From assembly GCF_014204935.1 (NCBI RefSeq), contig NZ_JACHMJ010000001.1, positions 1,240,001-1,304,000 of the forward strand: a stretch of 64,000 nt of DNA. The letters are read 5' to 3'. The notes beneath the pieces are model-generated. The model saw only the letters and a program-made list of their open reading frames with translations. It searched no databases and was not told the origin of the DNA. Position numbers and translations under genes: made by a program. Numbering within the stretch: position 1 is the first letter of the stretch; each line of letters starts with the position of its first letter. The stretch is from Conyzicola lurida. GTDB taxonomy: Bacteria; Actinomycetota; Actinomycetes; Actinomycetales; Microbacteriaceae. This document shows positions 8,119-16,739 of this stretch, one piece after another.

Positions 8119-9582
8119 ATGTCATCGACGCTCGCAGCCCAGTTCGCCACCGCGGTGGCGGCTGTGGCTGCGGTGCCGACTTCCGTCTCGGTTTTCAGTG
8201 CGCTGGATGACGCGGCTCTCGTCTCGCTCGGTCGCATGGCCGCGCAGGAGAAGCAGCTGGCCGACGCCCACCTCGCGCTGATCGCCGGGGAGATCGCCGC
8301 GCGGTCGACGCGCTCGCATGGGCACGACGGGCTCGCGCAGCGGGAGGGGTACCGGTCACCGGAAGAGTTCGTCAAAGCGACCACCGGAGCCACCGGGCGG
8401 GAGGCCGTGACCGCGGTGCGGGTGGGGCGGATGGTGCGGGAGGCGGCGCTCTCGGGCACGCCCGACCCGGCGACCGGTTCGCTGTGTACGTCGTCGGAGC
8501 CGTGGCTCGCGCCCGTGGCTACCGCGGTCGCGGCCGGCACACTCTCGGTGGCTGGCGCGGATGCGATCCGGGCGGGGCTCGGGGTGCCGACCGAGAACGT
8601 GCCTTCCGCGGCCCTCTCCGAGGCCGCTTCGGCTCTCGTCGCGGAGGCCGCGACTCTCGACCCGGACCGTCTGCAACGACGCGCCCGCGAACTGCGCGAC
8701 GACCTCGACGAGGCGGGGATCGCCGACCGGGAACGGGAGCGGTTCGAGAAACGGTCGCTCAAGCACTACCGCCTGTCGAACGGCATGGGCCGTCTGGTCT
8801 GGGACCTCGACCCCGAGTCCTACGCGGTAGTCACCGAGCTCTACGACCGGGCGACGTCGCCGAAACGGGGCGTCCGGTTCGTCAGCGGCCCGCATCAGGA
8901 GACCGCCGACCGCATCCTCAACGACCCACGCAGTATCGAGCAGCTCGCCTCCGACACGATGCTCGGCCTGCTGCAGGCCGGCGCCACCGCCGACCCGACC
9001 GAGCTGTTGGGAGACGGCGGTGCGGCGATCCGGGTCCTCGTCACCGCTCCCACTCTGGATTCCCGCACCGGTCACGGGCGCATCGAAGGCTCACCCGACC
9101 CGGTCTCGATCGAAACAGTGGAGCGTCTGGTCTGCACCGGGACCACCACGGAGGTGGTCTTCGACGACACCGGGCAGGCCCTCGACGTCGGCCGCGAACA
9201 ACGGTTCTTCACCCGGAAACAACGCATCGCCCTGACGGTGAGAGACGGCGGCTGCCGGTTCGGGGCCTGCGACCGGCCGCCGTCGATGGCCGAGGCGCAC
9301 CACATCCACCACTGGGCCAGAGACGGAGGACGGACCGACATCAAAGACGGGATCCTGCTGTGCAAGTTCCACCACCTGCTGATGCATAATAACGGCTGGG
9401 AGATCGAACGGGAGGGGTCCGACTACTACCTGATCCCGCCCACCGACGTCGACCCGCAACAGCGCCGAGTCCTGATGCCCTCGAAGAGCGCCGCCATGCG
9501 CGATCTGCAACGCGAACTTGCGGCGCCCGCTGCCCAACTGGAACTCGCGGCGCCCGTGCTGGCCGTGCCGACCGGCACCTGA
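8119..9582 (+). CDS. DUF222 / 13E12-repeat HNH endonuclease-like protein
   Basis: A 487-residue protein of the actinobacterial 13E12 (REP13E12, DUF222) family. The N-terminal 330 residues form the helical DUF222 region (ALVSLGRMAAQEKQLADAH, VTAVRVGRMVREA and similar). The C-terminus carries a complete HNH nuclease motif: CRFGACDRPPSMAEAHHIHH, then a GG.T spacer, then LLCKFHHLLMHN, with Cys and His metal ligands in place. Such genes occur in many copies per genome in Microbacteriaceae and Mycobacteriales. Their role is not established; a selfish or recombination-associated nuclease is often suggested. It is a stand-alone gene that appears intact. Confidence 0.88.
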   Translation: MSSTLAAQFATAVAAVAAVPTSVSVFSALDDAALVSLGRMAAQEKQLADAHLALIAGEIAARSTRSHGHDGLAQREGYRSPEEFVKATTGATGREAVTAVRVGRMVREAALSGTPDPATGSLCTSSEPWLAPVATAVAAGTLSVAGADAIRAGLGVPTENVPSAALSEAASALVAEAATLDPDRLQRRARELRDDLDEAGIADRERERFEKRSLKHYRLSNGMGRLVWDLDPESYAVVTELYDRATSPKRGVRFVSGPHQETADRILNDPRSIEQLASDTMLGLLQAGATADPTELLGDGGAAIRVLVTAPTLDSRTGHGRIEGSPDPVSIETVERLVCTGTTTEVVFDDTGQALDVGREQRFFTRKQRIALTVRDGGCRFGACDRPPSMAEAHHIHHWARDGGRTDIKDGILLCKFHHLLMHNNGWEIEREGSDYYLIPPTDVDPQQRRVLMPSKSAAMRDLQRELAAPAAQLELAAPVLAVPTGT

Positions 9583-9703
9583 TGACTCGTCGATCGCTCC
9601 GGTAACGGGATCAGGAGATCGGGTTGCTTCGTTGCTTCTGTCGGATTCACGGCCAGAGCGCCAGCGCTTTCGGGAAATCGGGGACCCGTGACACCATCGA
9701 GAT

Positions 9704-10279
9704 ATGAACGCGAACCTGCACATCACCGACGATGCCGACGCCGACAAGCTTCTGTCGACCAGTCCGCTCGCCCTGCTCATCGGAATGTTGCTCGACCAGC
9801 AAGTCCCGATGGAGACCGCGTTCGCCGGCCCCGCCAAGCTGCTCGACCGTATCGGCACCCTCGACCCGAAGAAGATCGCGGACTACGACGCCGACGAGCT
9901 CGAGGCCGTATTCCGCATCACACCGTCGATCCACCGCTACCCCGGATCGATGGCCGGGCGCGTCCAAGCACTGACCGCGGAGATCGTCGAGACCTGGGGC
10001 GGCGACGCCTCGGCCATCTGGACGAGCGGCGACCCCGACGGCGCGGAAATCCTCAAGCGCCTCAAGGCCCTGCCCGGCTTCGGCGAGCAGAAGGCCAAGA
10101 TCTTCCTCGCGCTGCTGGGCAAGCAGTACGGCGTCACCGCAGACGGCTGGCGAAAGGCCGCCGGAGACTACGGCACCGAGGGTTCCTACCGGTCCGTCGC
10201 CGATATCGTCGATCCCGGATCCCTCACCAAGGTCCGCGAGTTCAAGAAGGCGGCGAAGGCCGCGGCCAAGAAGGGCTGA
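9704..10279 (+). CDS. HhH-GPD family DNA repair protein
   Basis: A 191-residue protein of the HhH-GPD base-excision repair superfamily, in the short actinobacterial subgroup. The first segment LLIGMLLDQQVPMETAF matches the start of the glycosylase fold. The helix-hairpin-helix is LKALPGFGEQKAKIFLALLG (about 119-138). An Asp follows in the region where the catalytic Asp is expected (VTADGWRK), but the classical V-D-x-H-V context is altered, so glycosylase activity is uncertain. The C-terminus is Lys/Ala-rich (KKAAKAAAKKG), probably for nucleic-acid binding. No iron-sulfur cysteines are present. It is a single gene with an ATG start and no clear Shine-Dalgarno. Confidence 0.8.
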   Translation: MNANLHITDDADADKLLSTSPLALLIGMLLDQQVPMETAFAGPAKLLDRIGTLDPKKIADYDADELEAVFRITPSIHRYPGSMAGRVQALTAEIVETWGGDASAIWTSGDPDGAEILKRLKALPGFGEQKAKIFLALLGKQYGVTADGWRKAAGDYGTEGSYRSVADIVDPGSLTKVREFKKAAKAAAKKG

Positions 10280-10345
10280 CCGCGTCCCGAATCGTCACCT
10301 CCGCGGGGTGAGGAACGGGCTACCCGACCACGGCACAATCCGCTC

Positions 10346-11788
10346 ATGGAGCCGGCCGGCGTAGTTCCCGTGGACCGCCCGTCGACATCGACGGTCCGGA
10401 CGCTGCTCACGCTGTCGCTTCCCGCCATCGTCGTGGGCGTGGTCTCGGCGCTGATGCTGTTCGCCGTCGAGTGGGTCGTGCACGAGCTCGAGAACGGCGT
10501 GTGGGAACTGCTGCCGCACGCGCTCGGGATCGACGCGTCATCCGGCTGGTGGATCTTCGGCGTGCTCACCGCGACGGGCCTGGTCGTCGGGCTGGTCGTC
10601 TGGCTCGTGCCCGGCCACGGAGGCCGCGATTCGGCGACCGTCGAACTGATCGCCCCGCCGCTGCCGTTGAGCACGCTCCCGTCCTTGGCTCTGGTCGCGG
10701 TCGTCGGGTTCGCCGGGGGAGCGAGCCTCGGCCCCGAAGCCCCCGTGATCGCGATCAACACGGCCCTGCTCGTCGCCCTGATCCGGAAGCTGTGGCCGGC
10801 GATCCCGGTCGAATCGGTCGTGATGGTGACGGCCGCCGGCACGATCGGAGCCCTGTTCGGCACGCCGGTGGCCGCGGCACTCGTCTTCACCGGACTGGTC
10901 GGGGCGCGCTCGGGACACAACGCGCACGGCGGCGACGCCCTCTGGGACCGGCTGTTCCTGCCGCTCCTCGCCGCCGCGTCCGGCGCGCTGACGACGTCGG
11001 CACTCGCGACCCCGAGCTTCTCCGTCGACCTCCCCGCCTACGTCGAGGTCGCCCCGGCCGACCTGCTGAGCGCGAGCGTCGTCGCCGCGATCGGGGCGCT
11101 TCTCGGACTCGCGGCCGCTGTCGCGATGCCGAGGGTGCACCGGCTGTTCCGACTCCTGCGGAACCCCGCGCTGTACATCACCCTCGGCGGAGTCGTGCTC
11201 GGACTGCTCGGCGCCGTCGGCGGCGAGATCACGCTGTTCAAGGGGCTTTCCCAGATGGGCCGGCTCGTCGCCGAACGCGACGCGTTCGACGCTGTCGCCG
11301 TCGTGCTGATCGTCGTGGTCAAAGTGCTCGCCCTCGTCGTGAGCGCTGCCGCGGGGTTCAGCGGCGGCCGGATCTTCCCGGCCGTGTTCGTCGGCGTCGC
11401 GCTCGGCGTGTTGGCGAACGACCTGCTGCCGGGCATCCCTCTGGTCGTCGGAGTCGCGGGCGGCGTGCTCGGCATGGTGCTCGCCGTCTCCCGGGACGGC
11501 TGGATCTCGCTGTTCATCGCGGTCGCCGTCACGGGCAGCATCACCGTGCTGCCGGTGCTGTGCATCGCGGTCTTGCCGGCGTGGCTGATCGTCTCCCGCG
11601 GCCCGGAGATGATCGTGCACTCGACCGAGACGCACGAACCGGCGGCAAACGCGGCGGCGACAGAGAACTCGGCACACCGGGCGGCGGCAGAGAACTCGGC
11701 ACACCGGGCAGCGACTGAGAACCCAGCACACCGGGCGGCGACGGAGAACCCGGAACACCCGGCCGCCACAGACGGGAACCGGCAATGA
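10346..11788 (+). CDS. ClC family chloride channel or transporter with C-terminal repeat tail
   Basis: A 480-residue ClC-type protein with about ten membrane segments between residues 20 and 420. Anion-pathway motifs are SLGPEAPVIAIN (about 129-140, the GREGP-equivalent with the gating Glu retained) and FSGGRIFPAVFVG (about 338-350, the GxFxP equivalent). The cytosolic tail holds four tandem 9-residue repeats (ENSAHRAAA-like, nt 11663-11770) with no CBS domains. Retention of the Glu would allow H+/Cl- exchange; channel versus antiporter cannot be decided by eye. The stop overlaps the next gene's ATG by 4 bp, coupling it to a HerA-like ATPase, an unusual partner. Confidence 0.88.
   Translation: MEPAGVVPVDRPSTSTVRTLLTLSLPAIVVGVVSALMLFAVEWVVHELENGVWELLPHALGIDASSGWWIFGVLTATGLVVGLVVWLVPGHGGRDSATVELIAPPLPLSTLPSLALVAVVGFAGGASLGPEAPVIAINTALLVALIRKLWPAIPVESVVMVTAAGTIGALFGTPVAAALVFTGLVGARSGHNAHGGDALWDRLFLPLLAAASGALTTSALATPSFSVDLPAYVEVAPADLLSASVVAAIGALLGLAAAVAMPRVHRLFRLLRNPALYITLGGVVLGLLGAVGGEITLFKGLSQMGRLVAERDAFDAVAVVLIVVVKVLALVVSAAAGFSGGRIFPAVFVGVALGVLANDLLPGIPLVVGVAGGVLGMVLAVSRDGWISLFIAVAVTGSITVLPVLCIAVLPAWLIVSRGPEMIVHSTETHEPAANAAATENSAHRAAAENSAHRAATENPAHRAATENPEHPAATDGNRQ
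11663..11770 (+). repeat. four tandem 27-bp repeats within the ClC gene
   Basis: Four units of 27 bp, each starting GAGAAC, encode variants of ENSAHRAAA. They keep the reading frame and form the cytosolic tail of the ClC protein. Copy number is likely variable between strains (inference). Confidence 0.85.
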
Positions 11789-13164
11789 CCCAGTCCACCG
11801 CCACATCGCCCGACGGCCGGCTGTTCCGGTTCGACGACGTGCTGACGCCCGCCGTCGAGCCCGGGGCATTCGTGACGCTCCACCACGACGGGATCGCCCA
11901 GCTCGGGCAGATCGACGACGTAGATCATCCGGGCGGTGCGGGAGCGCATGGCGCGGGCCGCCTGCTCGGCGTCGTGTCGCCCGACGGCAACGTCGACACC
12001 CGAGACACGAGGGCGTTCCGTGCGGCGGACCTTTCCGACGCGTTACCGACGACCGTCGAGGCGTTGCAGGCGAGCGCCGGCGCGACCCTCGGCATCGGGA
12101 CGTACCTGTCGGGGCCGAAGACTCAAGCCGCGATCGCCGCCCACCGGTTCAACCGGCACACGTTCTGGTGCGGGCAGAGCGGATCCGGTAAGACCTACGC
12201 GCTCGGCGTCGTGCTCGAGCAACTGCTCATCCACACCGCTCTGCCGATGGTGATCCTCGACCCGAACGCGGACTTCGTGCGACTCGGCGACGGCGACGCG
12301 CTGGCCGGCCGCGACATCCGGATTCTTCGCCCGTCTTCGCCGGACCCGGATTCCCTGCGGGTCCGCTTCGTCGACCTCCCGACGCGGTCGAAGGGCGCCG
12401 TGCTGCACCTGCACCCGCTCGACGACCGGGCCGAGTACAACGAGCTCATCCACCTCGAGGAGACCTTGGGAGGGCTCGCGCCCGAGGCGATCGTCCCGGC
12501 ACTACGCTCCCGCGGCACGCAGGCCGCCGTCGATCTCGCCGCCCGTATCGAGAACCTCGGCCTCACCGGGTGGCCGGTCTGGGCCGGCGGCCGGGCGACA
12601 GCGAACGAGATCGTCGAGTCACGGCCGGACGCCACCGTGCTCGACCTCGGCGGGTTCGCCAACCCCGACGAGCACCTCGTCGTGGCGATGGCCGTGCTCG
12701 ACGACCTCTGGGCGCGGCGCGAGAGCCGTCGGCCGATCCTGATCGTCATCGACGAGGCGCACAACCTCTGCTCGCCCGAACCGGCCGACCCGCTGCACAC
12801 GGCGGTGCGGGACCGAATCGTGCAGATCGCGGCCGAGGGGCGCAAGTTCGGGCTCTGGTTGCTGCTGTCGACCCAGCGGCCGTCGCGGGTGCACCAGAGC
12901 ATCGTCTCGCAGTGCGACAACCTCGCCCTCATGAAGATGACGTCGCCGCTCGACCTCGACGAGCTCGCGAGCATCTTCGGCTTCGTGCCGCCGTCGATGT
13001 TCGCCCGGTCGCCGCGGTTCCGGCAGGGGGAGGCCCTCTTCGCCGGCGGTTTCGTCGCGGCGCCCGCGCTCGTGGCAATGGGCACGCGGCTGACCCCGGA
13101 GGGCGGCGCCGACGTGCGGGTGCCCGTGCGCGATTCCCACGGCGGAGGGCAGGGCGGCGGATGA
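11785..13164 (+). CDS. HerA/DUF87-like P-loop ATPase
   Basis: A 459-residue HerA/FtsK-superfamily ATPase. The N-terminal 110 residues form a beta-rich HAS-barrel-like region (FVTLHHDGIAQLGQIDDV). Walker A is GQSGSGKT (131-138), followed by PMVILDPNADF. Walker B is ILIVIDEAHNL (about 318-328) and the sensor block is LLLSTQRPSRVHQSI. The family includes DNA-translocating motors and bacterial conflict-system ATPases. No nuclease partner (NurA or SIR2) is adjacent; instead it is translationally coupled to a ClC channel (ATGA overlap) and followed by a K+ channel gene. The substrate and the reason for the ion-channel context are unknown. Confidence 0.83.
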   Translation: MTQSTATSPDGRLFRFDDVLTPAVEPGAFVTLHHDGIAQLGQIDDVDHPGGAGAHGAGRLLGVVSPDGNVDTRDTRAFRAADLSDALPTTVEALQASAGATLGIGTYLSGPKTQAAIAAHRFNRHTFWCGQSGSGKTYALGVVLEQLLIHTALPMVILDPNADFVRLGDGDALAGRDIRILRPSSPDPDSLRVRFVDLPTRSKGAVLHLHPLDDRAEYNELIHLEETLGGLAPEAIVPALRSRGTQAAVDLAARIENLGLTGWPVWAGGRATANEIVESRPDATVLDLGGFANPDEHLVVAMAVLDDLWARRESRRPILIVIDEAHNLCSPEPADPLHTAVRDRIVQIAAEGRKFGLWLLLSTQRPSRVHQSIVSQCDNLALMKMTSPLDLDELASIFGFVPPSMFARSPRFRQGEALFAGGFVAAPALVAMGTRLTPEGGADVRVPVRDSHGGGQGGG

Positions 13165-13200
13165 CGCGGCAGGGGCGGCGCGGGCCAGCGCCGGTGTATC

Positions 13201-13400
13201 TCCGGGGCGTGCCGGGGCGTGTCTGGGAGGGACGGGGCACTTCCCGGAAATGCCGGGGGGTCTCCGGGGAATGCCGGGGAGGGACGGGGCAATTCCCGGA
13301 AATGCCGGGGCGTATCCGGGGGAATGACGGGGAATTCCGGGGAATGCGGGGGTGTGCCGGGACGCGTCCGGCAAGGACCGGGGGATTCCGGGTGCCGCCG
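13201..13400 (+). repeat. G-rich imperfect repeat patch between ATPase and K+ channel genes
   Basis: The 280-bp gap after the HerA-like gene is filled with degenerate units built on CCGGGGAATGCCGGGG. The best pair is a 34-nt block (13225-13258 and 13277-13310), repeated at 52-bp spacing with one mismatch. The run is almost purely G-rich on the plus strand with several GGGG tracts, so G-quadruplex or slipped structures are possible. It has no convincing coding potential, although short frames run through it. Confidence 0.75.
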
Positions 13401-13444
13401 GAACGACTCCGCGGAACGTCCGAGTCGTTCCCGGAAGCGCAACG

Positions 13445-14107
13445 ATGACTAGGCGACGACCGCTCTGGCGCTCCGAGTACTGGTTCGTGCTCGTGCTCAT
13501 CGCGGTCTCGTACACCCTCTGCGCCCTCCAGACCGGGCCCAACCCCAGCGGAGTCGCCTTTCTCGTGCAACTCGCGACGGTCGCGGTCATCCTGTGGGTC
13601 GCGGAGGTGCGGCCGCGGCTCCGCCGGATCGGCTGGATCGTGCTCGCTGTCGCCGGTATCGCGACGGCGGGTACGAGCCTCCTCGGCGCGAGCGGCTTCT
13701 ACCTCGATGTGGTGCTCGCCGCGGCATCCGCCCTCGCCTATCTCGTCGCGCCGATGGCGATCATCGCGCACATCGTGCGCCGGGACCGCGTCGACGGTCA
13801 AGCACTGCTCGCGGCGATCGCGGCCTACATCCTGGTCGGCATGTTCTTCACGTTCGTGTACAACGTGATCGCGCTCGTCTCGTCCGTCGCGACGTTCGGG
13901 CCGGACCAGCCGGACTCGCTGACCACCCAGCTGTTCTTCTCGTTCACCACCCTGACCACGACCGGGTACGGCAACATCGTCCCCGTGAGCGCCGGCGTGC
14001 AGAGCGTCGCCATCGCCGAGGCGATCACGGGGCAGCTGTTCCTGGTGATCGCGGTGGCGCGGGTGGTCTCGGGGTGGACGCGGCGGACGAACGGGGCGGC
14101 GGGTTAG
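13445..14107 (+). CDS. two-pore-helix potassium channel family protein
   Basis: A 220-residue membrane protein. Five to six hydrophobic segments precede a pore loop with the K+ selectivity filter TTGYGNIVP (about 172-180), followed by a final membrane helix (VAIAEAITGQLFLVIAVARVV). No cytosolic RCK domain or voltage-sensor arginine array is evident, so it is a simple ion-channel-2 family protein. The ATG at 13445 is preferred because the channel-like sequence begins there; upstream in-frame codons run through the G-rich repeat patch. It probably shares the operon with the ClC and ATPase genes. Confidence 0.85.
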   Translation: MTRRRPLWRSEYWFVLVLIAVSYTLCALQTGPNPSGVAFLVQLATVAVILWVAEVRPRLRRIGWIVLAVAGIATAGTSLLGASGFYLDVVLAAASALAYLVAPMAIIAHIVRRDRVDGQALLAAIAAYILVGMFFTFVYNVIALVSSVATFGPDQPDSLTTQLFFSFTTLTTTGYGNIVPVSAGVQSVAIAEAITGQLFLVIAVARVVSGWTRRTNGAAG

Positions 14108-14198
14108 AAACCGCCGCCGCCGCTCATCCACAGCGGGTGAACCGGGTGCCCGTGGCACGCACGACAATCGCGGCAGATCGGAAGAAAGCGGTGACAGC

Positions 14199-14606
14199 AT
14201 GAGCGCGTCGACATCCACGAGGACCGGCTGGGCAGGGTGGGTCGGATTCGCGTCCGTCGTGCTGCTCATCAACGGATTCTTCGGCGTCATCCAGGGGCTG
14301 GTGGCGATCGTCGGGCCCGACACATACTACGCGGCACTCGACGGCGAGCTGTTCCTGTTCAACGCCGCTGGCTGGGGCTGGTGGAACCTGATTATCGGTG
14401 TGCTGCAGATAGCCACCTCGATCGGACTGCTCAGCGGAGCGACCTGGGCGCGGCTGAGCGCGGTTCTCCTCGCGATCGTGAGCGCCGTCGTGGCGCTGGT
14501 GCTCGTTCCCGCGCAACCGTGGTGGTCGTTCTTCGTGATCGCGATCGACATCATCGTGATCTACGCGTTGATCGCCCACGGCGACGAACTGCGCAACGGC
14601 GGTTAG
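14199..14606 (+). CDS. four-helix membrane protein, DUF7144-like
   Basis: A 135-residue protein with four hydrophobic segments, beginning WAGWVGFASVVLLINGFFGV and ending with a short polar tail. The pattern GF..V.L..NG.FGV.QGLVA matches a small actinobacterial membrane family (DUF7144, from memory). No catalytic residues are apparent. It stands alone between a K+ channel and a reductase gene, starts with ATG and has a weak purine-rich ribosome-binding site. The function is unknown. Confidence 0.7.
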   Translation: MSASTSTRTGWAGWVGFASVVLLINGFFGVIQGLVAIVGPDTYYAALDGELFLFNAAGWGWWNLIIGVLQIATSIGLLSGATWARLSAVLLAIVSAVVALVLVPAQPWWSFFVIAIDIIVIYALIAHGDELRNGG

Positions 14607-14641
14607 GAATTAGTGCGGCGCGACAAGTGTTGCCCACGGTA

Positions 14642-15739
14642 ATGACTTCTGCACCGCTCGACCTTACGTCCACTTCCCGCACCGCCCTCGTCGTGGGAGC
14701 AACCGGCATCGGCGGCTCCGCGCTCGTCGACCAGCTCGTGAGCGAGGGCTGGCAGGTGCTGGCCCTCTCGCGCCGCCCCGGCGCCGCCCGCGACGGCGTG
14801 GAGTGGATCCCCGCCGACCTGCGATCCGCCGACGACCTGCGCCGGGCGCTCGGGACGCGGCATCCGACCCACGTCTTCTTCACCGCGTGGGCACGCCAGG
14901 CCACCGAGCAGCTCAACATCGAGGTCAACGGCGGGATGGTGCGCGACCTGCTCGCCGCCCTCAGTCACGCCCCCGTCGAGCATGTCGCGCTCGTGACCGG
15001 CCTCAAGCACTACCTCGGCCCGTTCGAGGCCTACGGGCAGGGACCGATCCCCGAGACGCCGTTCCGCGAGGACGAGCCGCGCCTCGACGCCGCCAACTTC
15101 TACTACGCGCAGGAGGACGAGCTCTTCGCCGCCGCCGCTCGCGACGGTTTCACCTGGTCGGTGCACCGCTCGCACACCGTCATCGGCCACGCGGTCGGCA
15201 ACCTGATGAACATGGGGCTCACCCTCGCGGTCTACGCGTCGATCTGCCGCGACCTCGGTCTGCCGTTCGTCTTTCCGGGCAGCGAGACCCAGTGGAACGG
15301 GCTCACCGACATGACCGACGCGACGATCCTGGCCGACCAGCTGGTCTGGGCGGCGACCCACGAGGCCGGACGTGACGAGGCATTCAACGTCGTCAACGGC
15401 GACGTGTTCCGCTGGCGCTCCATGTGGGCGCAGCTCGCGGACTACTTCGGCCTCGAGCCGGTCGGCCCCGGTGCCGAACCGCAGACCCTCGAGACCCAGA
15501 TGGCGGGCATGGATGACGCGTGGGCACGCATCGCCACCGAGCACGGGCTCGTGGAATCCAACCTGTCCCGTCTGGCCAGCTGGTGGCACTCCGATGCCGA
15601 CCTCGGCCGCCAGATCGAGGTCGTCGCGGACATCAGCAAGTCCCGCCTCGCGGGCTTCGGCACGCACCACCGCACCGTCGACTCGTTCACGGCGCTGTTC
15701 GACCGCTACCGCGCCGACAAGCTGATCCCGGCCGCGTAG
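14642..15739 (+). CDS. PRISE-like SDR oxidoreductase (progesterone 5-beta-reductase/iridoid synthase-like)
   Basis: A 365-residue NAD(P)-dependent extended short-chain dehydrogenase. The N-terminal Rossmann motif is GATGIGGSALVDQL (about 19-32). Distinctive motifs TGLKHYLGPFEAYG (Lys near 122) and NFYYAQEDELF (Tyr near 154) are those of the PRISE group, which replaces the YxxxK arrangement with separated Lys and Tyr. Plant members reduce enones such as progesterone or 8-oxogeranial; bacterial members reduce small enones with NADPH. The physiological substrate is unknown. It starts at ATG 14642 and is followed by a GC-rich hairpin, so it is probably monocistronic. Confidence 0.78.
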   Translation: MTSAPLDLTSTSRTALVVGATGIGGSALVDQLVSEGWQVLALSRRPGAARDGVEWIPADLRSADDLRRALGTRHPTHVFFTAWARQATEQLNIEVNGGMVRDLLAALSHAPVEHVALVTGLKHYLGPFEAYGQGPIPETPFREDEPRLDAANFYYAQEDELFAAAARDGFTWSVHRSHTVIGHAVGNLMNMGLTLAVYASICRDLGLPFVFPGSETQWNGLTDMTDATILADQLVWAATHEAGRDEAFNVVNGDVFRWRSMWAQLADYFGLEPVGPGAEPQTLETQMAGMDDAWARIATEHGLVESNLSRLASWWHSDADLGRQIEVVADISKSRLAGFGTHHRTVDSFTALFDRYRADKLIPAA

Positions 15740-15763
15740 CAAAAGACGCGGCAGAACGACAGC

Positions 15764-15792
15764 CCCCCGGGCACGCCCAAACTGCCCGGGGG
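15764..15792 (+). terminator. GC-rich hairpin, possible terminator
   Basis: A perfect 10-bp inverted repeat (CCCCCGGGCA / TGCCCGGGGG) with a 9-nt loop lies 24 bp after the reductase stop. No T-run follows, as is usual for high-GC actinobacterial terminators. Confidence 0.5.
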
Positions 15793-15850
15793 AACGGTCC
15801 GAACCACTGTCGACGCCCCGCCACCGGCGCAGGGCCGAAAGGACAGCGAG

Positions 15851-16687
15851 ATGACCGAGATAACCGCCCACCACGGAATTTTCAGAGACACCGAGCTCCA
15901 CGTCGACGACACCGGCGGCTCCGGCCGCGCGGTCGTCCTGATCCACGGCTGGCCGCTCTCGGGGGAGTCGTGGTCCGAGCAGGTGCCCGCGTTCCAGGCC
16001 GCCGGCTACCGCGTGATCACCTACGACCGCCGCGGCTTCGGCCGCAGCGACAAGCCGCTCACCGGCTACACCTACGACACCCTCACCGAGGACCTGCACA
16101 CGCTGCTCGTCGAACTCGATCTCGACGACGTCACGCTCGTCGGCTTCTCGATGGGTGGCGGCGAGGTCGCCCGCTATTTCAGCAAGTACGGACACGAGCG
16201 CCTGCACAGCGTGGTCTTCGCGTCCGCCGTGCCGCCGTTCCTGTTGAAGACGCCGAGCAACCCCGACGGCCCGCTCGAGGCCCCCGAGGCCGCGAGGATG
16301 ACGGCCGGACTCACCGCCGACCGCGAGGCCTTCTTCGAGGACTTCACGACCCAGTTCTACTCGGTCGACGGCGTGCTCAAGGTCACCGAGGCGCAGCGCC
16401 AGGAGGCCCTCGCCCTCGCAGCCCAGGCCAGCAAGCTCGCCGCGCTCGAAAGCATGGCGGCATTCGCGTCGACCGACTTCCGCGACGACCTCGCGCTCGT
16501 ATCGGTGCCGACCCTCGTCATCCACGGCGACGGCGACGGAACGGTTCCCTTCGAGGGTTCCGGCGCGCGCACGCACGAGGCGATCCCCGGCAGCGAACTC
16601 GTCGTCATCGCGGGTGCTCCGCACGGCGTCACCGTGAGTCACGCCGCCGAGTGGAACGCGGCAGTGCTCGAGTTCCTGGCGAAGTAG
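15851..16687 (+). CDS. alpha/beta hydrolase, non-heme chloroperoxidase/esterase type
   Basis: A 278-residue alpha/beta hydrolase. The oxyanion segment is LIHGWPLSG (about 31-39), the nucleophile elbow GFSMGGGEVARY (Ser near 100), the Asp lies in HGDGDGTVPF (about 226-235) and the His in GAPHGV (about 258). The YDRRGFGRSDKP block and overall length match the cofactor-free haloperoxidase/arylesterase branch, which in vivo are generally esterases or lactonases. There is no signal peptide, so it is cytosolic. AAGGA lies before the ATG. A strong hairpin directly follows the stop. Confidence 0.86.
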   Translation: MTEITAHHGIFRDTELHVDDTGGSGRAVVLIHGWPLSGESWSEQVPAFQAAGYRVITYDRRGFGRSDKPLTGYTYDTLTEDLHTLLVELDLDDVTLVGFSMGGGEVARYFSKYGHERLHSVVFASAVPPFLLKTPSNPDGPLEAPEAARMTAGLTADREAFFEDFTTQFYSVDGVLKVTEAQRQEALALAAQASKLAALESMAAFASTDFRDDLALVSVPTLVIHGDGDGTVPFEGSGARTHEAIPGSELVVIAGAPHGVTVSHAAEWNAAVLEFLAK

Positions 16688-16694
16688 GCGCGAA

Positions 16695-16728
16695 AGAACC
16701 CCCGGAAATGACGATTTCCGGGGGTTCT
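16695..16728. terminator. strong bidirectional terminator hairpin
   Basis: A perfect 15-bp stem (AGAACCCCCGGAAAT / ATTTCCGGGGGTTCT) with a 4-nt loop sits between two convergent genes, the hydrolase (ends 16687) and the DEAD-box helicase (ends 16740). It can serve both strands. Confidence 0.85.
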
Positions 16729-16739
16729 GTCCTGCGTGC

